DNA of 6,403 bases, taken from contig CALAIO010000244.1 in assembly GCA_937923355.1 (NCBI GenBank), forward strand, positions 1 through 6,403. Reading direction: 5' to 3'. Origin of the DNA: an uncultured Rhizobiaceae group bacterium. GTDB taxonomy: Bacteria; Pseudomonadota; Alphaproteobacteria; Rhizobiales; Rhizobiaceae. Shown piece by piece: positions 1 to 6,403 of the stretch. The translations under genes were made by a program, and so were the position numbers. Under the pieces are notes generated by a model. That model worked only from the letters and a program-made list of their open reading frames with translations. It was not told where the DNA came from and made no database searches. Numbering within the stretch: the stretch's first letter is position 1; each line of letters begins with the position of its first letter.

Positions 1-1404
<1,404 letters not shown>

Positions 1405-1423
1405 AACTGCTTTTCTCATGCCG

Positions 1424-1450
1424 CTCACCAGTGTGTGAGTTGACGTTTTT
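1424..1450 (+). terminator. Weak candidate intrinsic terminator of gyrB
   Basis: CTCAC at 1424-1428 can pair with GTGAG at 1435-1439 across a 6-base loop, starting 20 bases after the gyrB stop. Five T residues follow at 1446-1450, but six bases separate them from the stem and the stem is only 5 bp. This is weaker than a typical intrinsic terminator. It is the best candidate in the gap, and termination could equally be Rho-dependent or absent. Confidence 0.25.
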
Positions 1451-1458
1451 ATCGTAAC

Positions 1459-1507
1459 GCCTATTCTGGCTTTAACCTTTAAGGGGAGAAGGTAAGAGAG
1501 GATAGGC
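1459..1507 (+). promoter_or_regulatory. Structured leader that could mask the ribosome-binding site
   Basis: Bases 1459-1467 (GCCTATTCT) pair with 1499-1507 (AGGATAGGC) in a 9-bp stem with a single T-G wobble. Inside it ACCTT at 1475-1479 can pair with AAGGT at 1489-1493. The right outer arm overlaps the purine-rich GAGAGGA at 1496-1502, the best Shine-Dalgarno sequence for the GTG start at 1512. The fold would therefore hide the ribosome-binding site. I do not recognise a known riboswitch class; a regulatory role is inference from base pairing only. Confidence 0.35.
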
Positions 1508-1511
1508 TTGC

Positions 1512-2219
1512 GTGAAGGAGCGTGATAACGCACAGCGAGAAAAATCAAACCTAGAAGTTGATAGAAAACCTCGCGCATGGGAGTGGTTTTCACTTTTAAT
1601 TTTTATAAGCCTTTTGATAGGATTGGCAGTTTTTGCAAAATCATCCTTGGCCATCACTTGGCTTGATATGTATCATTCCATCCCCTTGATGATTGATGAT
1701 ATGGGCGTATGGGGACAGTTGGTGATTATAGGGCTGATGATCATACATTGCTTTATCCCGTTTCCGGCCGAACTTGTAGCACTCGCAGCTGGCAGTATTT
1801 ATGGCACAATACATGGTACTTTTTTAACATGGATTGGCGCCATGATTGGCGCTTCACTTTCCTTTGGTTTAACGCGCGTTTTTGGTCAACCATTTGTGGA
1901 TTGGGCATTACCTGAAAAGCAACAAATGATGCTCAATAAGTGGACAAAAGATCAAGGTGCAAGCACATTATTGATAAGCCGATTTATACCATTGATTGCG
2001 TTTAATCTGATTAATTACGCCGCAGGTCTCACGAAGATAAGCTGGTGGACCTTTTTATGGACGACAGGTTTGGGGATACTGCCACTCACAGCACTGATGG
2101 TATATATGGGTCAACAAATGCAGGAGCTTTCCTGGCCAGTTTTGATCACCGTATCTATTCTCTGTATCGCTGTTATGGGCGGCCTACATTACTACAAAAG
2201 GCAAACTCTAAAAAACTAA
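1512..2219 (+). CDS. TVP38/TMEM64-family (VTT domain) inner-membrane protein
   Basis: This is a 235-residue polytopic membrane protein of the TVP38/TMEM64 group in the DedA/VTT superfamily. Relatives are linked to lipid scrambling or transport and envelope homeostasis, but the substrate of this protein cannot be read from the sequence. A basic, hydrophilic N terminus (about residues 1-24) precedes a first membrane helix at about 26-44. The family core follows: PFPAELVALAAGSIYG at 83-98 with conserved Pro and Glu, a Gly-rich helix at about 104-124, then RFIPLIAFNLINYAAGLT at 157-174, which matches the R-F-x-P...F-N...N-Y-x-x-G-L-T signature. Further helices lie near 177-197 and 208-224. The start is GTG at 1512, with GAGAGGA at 1496-1502 about 9 bases upstream; the next in-frame Met is residue 53, after the first helix. 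Spacing to gyrB is 107 bases and to the next gene 132 bases, so co-transcription is not evident. The family call is firm; the physiological role is unknown. Confidence 0.9.
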   Translation: MKERDNAQREKSNLEVDRKPRAWEWFSLLIFISLLIGLAVFAKSSLAITWLDMYHSIPLMIDDMGVWGQLVIIGLMIIHCFIPFPAELVALAAGSIYGTIHGTFLTWIGAMIGASLSFGLTRVFGQPFVDWALPEKQQMMLNKWTKDQGASTLLISRFIPLIAFNLINYAAGLTKISWWTFLWTTGLGILPLTALMVYMGQQMQELSWPVLITVSILCIAVMGGLHYYKRQTLKN

Positions 2220-2327
2220 ACCTTAAGCTATTGTTTTAAAATCGTTTTTTGATTTACTTAAAATTTTACCAATCATCTTTCATAAACATTGAAGGTTCTT
2301 GTGCTATCAAAAATCAGTTATGGATGG

Positions 2328-2343
2328 AGAGCCGCCCCGCTCT
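2328..2343 (+). promoter_or_regulatory. Small hairpin next to the ribosome-binding site of the GGDEF-EAL gene
   Basis: AGAGC at 2328-2332 pairs with GCTCT at 2339-2343 around a C-rich 6-base loop. It directly abuts the Shine-Dalgarno sequence AAGG at 2344-2347, which is 4 bases before ATG 2352. The rest of the 2220-2351 gap is AT-rich; I saw no convincing -35/-10 pair and no clear terminator there. The hairpin may be incidental. Confidence 0.2.
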
Positions 2344-2351
2344 AAGGTGCT

Positions 2352-3923
2352 ATGGACGTTATTGATAAAAATTTGAACAAACGCATTATTGGACTTGCGT
2401 CAATCGTTGTTGTGATAGCCACATTTGCGATGATTTTGCAGTTTATGATTTTTTATGAGATGGGTGCTGCAAACCCATCTCAAGTTTTCGTCGTGTCTGC
2501 AACTGCAATTATGCAAATGTCAGCCCTGTTGATACTGGCACTACAGAAAACCAGAGTGCACCTGCAAGAAGCACGAAATCTTGCTTATGTCGATGAACTG
2601 ACCGGGCTTACGAACCGACGCAGGTTTAATGAAATTCTTGACCAATCCCTAAAGGCTTCCAACGCCAATAATACCAAAATTGGTGTGCTAATACTCGATC
2701 TTGACCGCTTTAAACTTATCAATGACTGTTATGGTCACGACGCAGGTGACAAAGTGATTTGTCAATTTGGTGAGCGGATACAAAGTGTGATTGATAAAAC
2801 ATCCGTCACATGCCGTATGTCTGGGGATGAATTTTCAGTTTTAATCAAAAACGTGAACTCAATGGATGATGTCGTCGAGACTTCAAATCGGATATTGAAA
2901 GAGATGGAACAACCGTTCTTATATGAAGGCAAGAAAATTAATACTAGCGTGTCGATTGGCGCAGCTATTGTCGATGGTAAAGAAGATACAGACCTCTCAC
3001 CTTTACGCATGGCGGATTATGCTCTCTTTAACGCAAAAGAAGAGGGTCGCAACAAAGTTAAAATATTTAATCATGAAATGGCTACCCAGATTAAAAGACG
3101 CCGCAATTTGGAAAGAGGCCTAAGTGATGCAATCTCTGGTGATATGCTCACGTTGAAATATCAGCCTTTTGTCTCACAAGATGGAAGCTCGATCTCTGGT
3201 GTAGAAGCATTAGTGCGTTGGGATCATCCCGAAGAAGGTGAAGTATTGCCGGCAGAATTCTTACCCGTTGCTCAAGAGCGTGGCTTAATTGACAGAATTG
3301 GTGAATACATTCTTGAACGCGCCTGTTTTGAAATAAAGCCTCTTAAAGACATTCGCCTAGCCGTAAACATTAATCCTGCGCAGTTCACGCAAAGAGGATT
3401 TGTCACGCAGGTTAAACGAGTGCTTGAGAAAACTGGATTTGAGCCTTCACGTCTTGAACTTGAGATTGGTCAGAACTTGCTTGTCTCCAAATCCGAAAAA
3501 ATAAAAGCTGACTTACAAGCTTTACGTGATCTAGGTGTGCGTATTGCCTTGGATGATTTTGGAACAAGTTATTCTAGCATGTTCTTCTTGCGAGAGTTTA
3601 AGCTGGATAGAATAAAACTCGATCGTAATTTTGTAAACAACATGCAACTTGAAAAAGATGGTGACGAAATTATTCGTAATATGATCGGTTTGGGCTCGAC
3701 CTTTAGCGATAGATTGACCGTTGAAGGCATTGAAACCGAGGAGCAGTATGCAACGGTGCAGCATGATGGTGCAAATGATCTTCAAGGCTTTTTGTTTTCA
3801 AAACCACTTACATTGGGCGAGCTGGAAGCAAGCAAAATGATGGTTGATCTCAAAAATCACTTGGCAAAAGAAAAATCAGTAAAAAACGTCAATGCACTGT
3901 CAATAAATCGTATGGCGAGCTAG
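2352..3923 (+). CDS. Membrane-anchored GGDEF-EAL protein (cyclic di-GMP turnover)
   Basis: This 523-residue protein has two membrane helices (about 12-36 and 44-66) joined by a very short periplasmic loop, so both ends face the cytoplasm and no sizeable periplasmic sensor is present. The GGDEF domain (about 72-240) has [10 protein letters not shown] at 81-90, [10 protein letters not shown] at 116-125, SGDEF at 157-161 and ADYALFNAK at 221-229. The first Gly of GGDEF is Ser, a variant also found in active cyclases. The RxxD inhibitory site expected at 148-151 is DKTS, so product inhibition through an I-site is not expected. The EAL domain (about 250-495) keeps Glu285 of EAL, Asn339, Glu371, Asp401-Asp402, Lys422, Glu458 and Gln478. 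The loop-6 motif usually written E-I-T-E is EIGQ at 371-374, replacing its second Glu. The protein is predicted to make and/or hydrolyse cyclic di-GMP; which activity dominates cannot be decided. ATG 2352 is preceded by AAGG at 2344-2347. The signal it responds to is unknown. Confidence 0.93.
   Translation: MDVIDKNLNKRIIGLASIVVVIATFAMILQFMIFYEMGAANPSQVFVVSATAIMQMSALLILALQKTRVHLQEARNLAYVDELTGLTNRRRFNEILDQSLKASNANNTKIGVLILDLDRFKLINDCYGHDAGDKVICQFGERIQSVIDKTSVTCRMSGDEFSVLIKNVNSMDDVVETSNRILKEMEQPFLYEGKKINTSVSIGAAIVDGKEDTDLSPLRMADYALFNAKEEGRNKVKIFNHEMATQIKRRRNLERGLSDAISGDMLTLKYQPFVSQDGSSISGVEALVRWDHPEEGEVLPAEFLPVAQERGLIDRIGEYILERACFEIKPLKDIRLAVNINPAQFTQRGFVTQVKRVLEKTGFEPSRLELEIGQNLLVSKSEKIKADLQALRDLGVRIALDDFGTSYSSMFFLREFKLDRIKLDRNFVNNMQLEKDGDEIIRNMIGLGSTFSDRLTVEGIETEEQYATVQHDGANDLQGFLFSKPLTLGELEASKMMVDLKNHLAKEKSVKNVNALSINRMAS
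2456..2488 (+). repeat. Perfect 10-bp inverted repeat followed by TTTT inside the GGDEF-EAL gene
   Basis: TGAGATGGGT at 2456-2465 is the exact reverse complement of ACCCATCTCA at 2473-2482, separated by 7 bases (GCTGCAA). TTTT follows at 2485-2488 after two bases (AG). It lies about 105 bases into the coding sequence, in codons for the short loop between the two membrane helices. In form it resembles an intrinsic terminator or attenuator hairpin. The pairing is seen directly; any effect on transcription or translation is inference. Confidence 0.5.
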
Positions 3924-3950
3924 GCCTGCGACGCTAGAAAGCATTGCATT

Positions 3951-3964
3951 CTTTATAAAGGGTG
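3951..3964 (+). promoter_or_regulatory. Ribosome-binding site region upstream of lepA
   Basis: AAAGGG at 3957-3962 is the only strong Shine-Dalgarno match before lepA. It is 16 bases from the lepA ATG at 3979, which is long, but 6 bases from an out-of-frame ATG at 3969. Its first bases are part of a 10-base palindrome, CTTTATAAAG, at 3951-3960. The lepA frame has no ATG, GTG or TTG closer to this site. Confidence 0.4.
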
Positions 3965-3968
3965 ATAA

Positions 3969-4034
3969 ATGCTTACATATGAACAAACAGCTTACAGATG
4001 CAAGCCTTACTCAAGGCACTTACCCGGGTCGTGA
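3969..4034 (+). CDS. Possible 21-codon upstream ORF overlapping the lepA start
   Basis: ATG at 3969 opens a 21-residue frame (beginning [11 protein letters not shown]) that ends at TGA 4032-4034, overlapping the first 56 bases of lepA in a different frame. It has the better placed Shine-Dalgarno sequence (AAGGG at 3958-3962, 6 bases upstream). The peptide has no recognisable features. It could be a leader peptide coupling or limiting lepA translation, or a chance frame; there is no evidence of conservation here. Confidence 0.2.
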   Translation: MLTYEQTAYRCKPYSRHLPGS

Positions 4035-5826
4035 CAAGATACGTAACTTCTCTATTGTTGCGCATATTGACCATGGCAAATCCACACTTGCAGATCGCCT
4101 GATCCAGGATACTGGCACTGTTGCAGTGCGAGATATGGAAGAGCAAGTGCTGGATAATATGGATATCGAGCGTGAACGTGGCATTACCATTAAAGCGCAA
4201 ACGGTACGCTTGCACTATCAGGCAAATGATGGTGAGACCTATATTCTTAATTTGATTGATACTCCTGGCCACGTCGATTTTGCCTATGAAGTATCGCGCT
4301 CACTTTCTGCCTGTGAAGGATCACTCTTGGTGGTTGACGCCTCACAGGGTGTGGAAGCGCAAACGCTTGCGAATGTTTATCAGGCGATTGATAACGACCA
4401 CGAGATTGTACCTGTATTAAACAAGATTGATCTTCCTGCAGCTGAACCTGATCGTATCAAGCAACAAATCGAAGAAGTCATCGGCCTTGATGCTACAAAT
4501 GCAATTGAAGTGTCCGCCAAGACGGGTCAAGGCATTCAGGAAGTTCTGGAAGCAATTGTAACAGATCTTCCGGCGCCATCGCATGGCGAAATTGATGCGC
4601 CTCTAAAAGCTCTTCTTGTTGATAGCTGGTATGACACTTATCTTGGCGTCATCGTTCTTGTGCGCGTGATTGATGGCATTATCAAAAAAGGTCAGACCAT
4701 CAAAATGATGGGAACAGATGCCAAATATCTGATTGATCGTGTGGGCGTTATGACACCGAAGATGATCCCACTTGATCAATTAGGGCCAGGCGAAATTGGT
4801 TTTATCACAGCTTCCATTAAAGAAGTGGCTGATACCCGCGTCGGCGATACAATTACCGAAGACAAAAAAGAAACGCCAGAAGCACTTCCAGGCTTCAAGC
4901 CTGCACAGCCTGTTGTGTTTTGTGGTCTCTTCCCGGTTGATGCGGCAGATTTTGAAGATCTTCGCTCTGCGGTTGGAAAGCTTCGTTTGAATGATGCAAG
5001 TTTTTCCTTTGAAATGGAATCATCAGCAGCCCTTGGATTTGGTTTCCGATGTGGCTTCCTGGGGCTTCTCCATCTTGAGATTATTCAGGAACGTCTGGAA
5101 CGTGAATTTAACTTAGATCTTATCGCAACAGCGCCTAGCGTTGTTTACGAACTGGAAATGAAAAAGGAAGAAAAACTCTTCCTGCATAACCCAGCTGATA
5201 TGCCTGATGTCATGCAGATTGAAGAGATTAAAGAACCCTGGATTAGAGCGACTATCCTGACACCCGATGAATATCTAGGGGCAATTTTAAAACTTTGCCA
5301 AGACCGTCGTGGTGTTCAGATTGATCTCACTTATGTTGGCAAGCGCGCCATGCTTTCCTATGACCTACCACTCAACGAAGTTGTCTTTGATTTTTATGAT
5401 CGCCTCAAATCCATTTCACGTGGCTACGCGAGTTTTGACTATCAGATTACAGATAATCGCGCTGGTGATCTCGTTAAGATGCAGGTTCTCGTCAATGACG
5501 AACCCGTTGATGCACTTTCAATGCTTGTTCACCGTTCTCAAGCTGAAAAACGTGGGCGTGTGATGTGTGAAAAACTTAAAGAACTTATTCCTCGTCACTT
5601 ATTCAAAATTCCAATTCAGGCTGCCATCGGCGGCAAGGTGATTGCCCGCGAAACACTTTCCGCCATGCGCAAGGATGTAACGGCCAAATGTTACGGCGGC
5701 GACGCTTCTCGTAAACGCAAGCTCCTAGACAAGCAAAAAGCGGGTAAAAAGAAAATGCGCCAATTTGGTCGCGTAGAGATTCCGCAAGAAGCATTTATTC
5801 AGGCACTTCGTATGGGTGATGAGTAG
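3979..5826 (+). CDS. lepA: Translation factor LepA / elongation factor 4 (EF4), GTPase
   Basis: LepA is a ribosome-associated translational GTPase. It was described as a back-translocase and has also been tied to 30S subunit biogenesis and translation under stress. The 615-residue protein has all G motifs: G1 AHIDHGKST at 28-36, Thr70 in RERGIT (G2), DTPGH at 94-98 (G3, with the catalytic-type His98), NKID at 148-151 (G4) and SAK at 179-181 (G5). The EF-G-like domains follow, with [18 protein letters not shown] and [20 protein letters not shown] as landmarks. The LepA-specific C-terminal domain contains [18 protein letters not shown] and ends in QALRMGDE. It lacks EF-G domain IV, as expected. 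The start ATG 3979 is the only plausible in-frame initiator before the G1 motif. It gives about 13-15 extra residues before [15 protein letters not shown] compared with remembered alphaproteobacterial LepA. It lies 55 bases after the GGDEF-EAL stop, with no clear terminator between, so read-through is possible. Codon use resembles that of gyrB. Confidence 0.98.
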   Translation: MNKQLTDASLTQGTYPGRDKIRNFSIVAHIDHGKSTLADRLIQDTGTVAVRDMEEQVLDNMDIERERGITIKAQTVRLHYQANDGETYILNLIDTPGHVDFAYEVSRSLSACEGSLLVVDASQGVEAQTLANVYQAIDNDHEIVPVLNKIDLPAAEPDRIKQQIEEVIGLDATNAIEVSAKTGQGIQEVLEAIVTDLPAPSHGEIDAPLKALLVDSWYDTYLGVIVLVRVIDGIIKKGQTIKMMGTDAKYLIDRVGVMTPKMIPLDQLGPGEIGFITASIKEVADTRVGDTITEDKKETPEALPGFKPAQPVVFCGLFPVDAADFEDLRSAVGKLRLNDASFSFEMESSAALGFGFRCGFLGLLHLEIIQERLEREFNLDLIATAPSVVYELEMKKEEKLFLHNPADMPDVMQIEEIKEPWIRATILTPDEYLGAILKLCQDRRGVQIDLTYVGKRAMLSYDLPLNEVVFDFYDRLKSISRGYASFDYQITDNRAGDLVKMQVLVNDEPVDALSMLVHRSQAEKRGRVMCEKLKELIPRHLFKIPIQAAIGGKVIARETLSAMRKDVTAKCYGGDASRKRKLLDKQKAGKKKMRQFGRVEIPQEAFIQALRMGDE

Positions 5827-5835
5827 GATTTAATC

Positions 5836-5867
5836 ATGTTCAATCAATCGTTATCGGGATTGAACAT
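5836..5867. repeat. Perfect 10-bp inverted repeat downstream of lepA
   Basis: ATGTTCAATC at 5836-5845 is the exact reverse complement of GATTGAACAT at 5858-5867, with a 12-base spacer. It starts 9 bases after the lepA stop. No T-run follows on either strand, so it is not a textbook intrinsic terminator. It could stabilise the lepA mRNA 3' end, serve a factor-dependent terminator, or be an operator for the downstream gene. A competing stem, CGGGA at 5855-5859 with TCCCG at 5875-5879, shares part of the right arm and is followed by TTT. Confidence 0.5.
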
Positions 5868-5887
5868 ATTAAATTCCCGTTTATCTG
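5860..5887 (+). promoter_or_regulatory. Very weak promoter candidate for the TPR gene
   Basis: TTGAAC at 5860-5865 and TATCTG at 5882-5887 are separated by 16 bases and lie about 45 bases before the start at 5931. The matches to sigma-70-type consensus are 4/6 and 3/6. If real, the -35 element would sit in the right arm of the 5836-5867 inverted repeat, which would allow repression by a dimeric regulator. This is speculative. Confidence 0.15.
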
Positions 5888-5917
5888 TATTCCTCAGGCA
5901 ATATTAGCGATTGGTTT

Positions 5918-5929
5918 AGGAGAAACTCC
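5918..5929 (+). promoter_or_regulatory. Ribosome-binding site of the TPR gene, within a small hairpin
   Basis: AGGAGA at 5918-5923 is a near-ideal Shine-Dalgarno sequence 7 bases before ATG 5931 and fixes that start. GGAG at 5919-5922 can pair with CTCC at 5926-5929 around an AAA loop. An alternative pairing joins ATTGG at 5910-5914 to CCAAT at 5928-5932. Both are short and may have no effect. Confidence 0.6.
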
Positions 5930-5930
5930 A

Positions 5931-6403
5931 ATGACAAATTCAGGTTTTGATACACGCGGCGTTCCGGTTTCTTATGGAAATCAAGACGCGATTGACAGGC
6001 TTGAGCTTGCGGTTGAAACGTCTCTCTCCTTTCGTGGCGATGCGATTGCGGTGATTGACAAAACACTGGAAGAGCATCCTGATTTTATCATGGGCTGGCT
6101 GTTCAAGGCCGGCTGGATGACGCAAGCCATGGAAACGCGGATTTATTCCGAAATGGTGGGCGCCTTAAAAGAAGCCGAGAAGCGTCTTTCAAAAGCCAAT
6201 GATCGTGAAAAAGGTCATTATGAAGCAGTACACGCATGGGTCAATGGAGATTTTTATGGCGCAGTTCAAAAATGGGAAGCTGTTCTCACTCAATACCCGC
6301 TCGATTTATTTGCACTTGAACTGGTACACTACACCGATGTGCTTTTGGGTGATGTGGTTGGGCAACGTGACTGCGTTGCACGCGTCTTCAACCTTTGGGA
6401 TGA
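5931..6403 (+). CDS. TTC38-like tetratricopeptide-repeat protein, 5' part (3' end outside window)
   Basis: The frame is open from ATG 5931 to the window end, giving 157 complete codons and no stop; the gene is truncated by the edge. The start is fixed by AGGAGA 7 bases upstream. The protein resembles the bacterial proteins annotated as tetratricopeptide repeat protein 38 family. It has helical-repeat segments with small and aromatic spacing (for example AIAVIDKTLEEHPDF at about 38-52 and GAVQKWEAVLTQYPLDLFAL at 111-130), then a stretch ending in VARVFNLWD, which matches the family's R-D-x-x-A-R-V...W-D block. There is no signal peptide or membrane segment in the visible part, so a cytoplasmic location is likely. 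TPR folds mediate protein contacts; no enzymatic role is known to me for this family, and the partner cannot be named. It lies 104 bases after lepA. The family call is from remembered motif patterns. Confidence 0.8.
   Translation, partial: MTNSGFDTRGVPVSYGNQDAIDRLELAVETSLSFRGDAIAVIDKTLEEHPDFIMGWLFKAGWMTQAMETRIYSEMVGALKEAEKRLSKANDREKGHYEAVHAWVNGDFYGAVQKWEAVLTQYPLDLFALELVHYTDVLLGDVVGQRDCVARVFNLWD

Noticed and set aside
2238..2255. AAATC / GATTT pairing after the TVP38-type gene as a terminator
   Set aside because: The stem is 5 bp and nearly all A-T, with the T-run in the loop instead of after the stem.
2324..2365. 13-codon frame starting at ATG 2324 and overlapping the GGDEF-EAL start
   Set aside because: There is no Shine-Dalgarno sequence upstream of it and the peptide is unremarkable; a chance frame is the simplest reading.
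3973..4272. 99-residue minus-strand frame opposite the lepA start
   Set aside because: It is fully antisense to the conserved LepA GTPase domain and has no recognisable protein features.
4574..4588. 6-bp inverted repeat with a 3-base loop (CGCCAT / ATGGCG) in lepA
   Set aside because: It is short, within conserved coding sequence, and not followed by a T-run; stems of this size arise often by chance.
5881..6125. Two minus-strand frames opposite the TPR gene
   Set aside because: They overlap each other and the TPR coding sequence, which has a good ribosome-binding site and family motifs; both are shadows.

Overview
This 6.4 kb window looks like ordinary chromosome from an alphaproteobacterium. 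The LepA and GyrB proteins are very similar to those of the Hyphomicrobiales (Rhizobiales) and relatives, judged from remembered sequences and not from a search. By eye the base composition is moderately AT-rich for that group, roughly mid-40s percent GC. Genus cannot be assigned from the sequence alone. All genes are on the + strand.

Layout: (1) positions 1-1404 hold the 3' part of gyrB (DNA gyrase subunit B), cut by the window edge just before the ATP-contacting QTK loop. (2) After a 107-base gap with a weak terminator candidate and a structured leader comes a GTG-started TVP38/TMEM64-type (VTT/DedA superfamily) inner-membrane protein, 1512-2219. (3) After an AT-rich 132-base gap comes a two-transmembrane GGDEF-EAL protein, 2352-3923, predicted to act in cyclic di-GMP turnover. 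(4) 55 bases on is lepA (elongation factor 4), 3979-5826, complete. (5) After a 104-base gap with a perfect 10-bp inverted repeat comes the 5' part of a TTC38-like tetratricopeptide-repeat gene, 5931 to beyond the window end.

The genes do not form one obvious pathway. gyrB and lepA are housekeeping genes (DNA topology; GTPase acting on the ribosome). The TVP38-type and GGDEF-EAL genes are membrane and signalling genes lying between them, each with its own spacing and apparently its own leader. No mobile element, tRNA, rRNA, CRISPR array or phage gene was seen, and no intergenic gap exceeds 300 bases.

I do not see an undescribed multi-gene system. The points most worth a second look are small: a terminator-like 10-bp hairpin inside the 5' coding region of the GGDEF-EAL gene, a substituted loop-6 glutamate in its EAL domain, a short out-of-frame ORF with the better ribosome-binding site overlapping the lepA start, a leader fold that would mask the ribosome-binding site of the TVP38-type gene, and a strong inverted repeat between lepA and the TPR gene.
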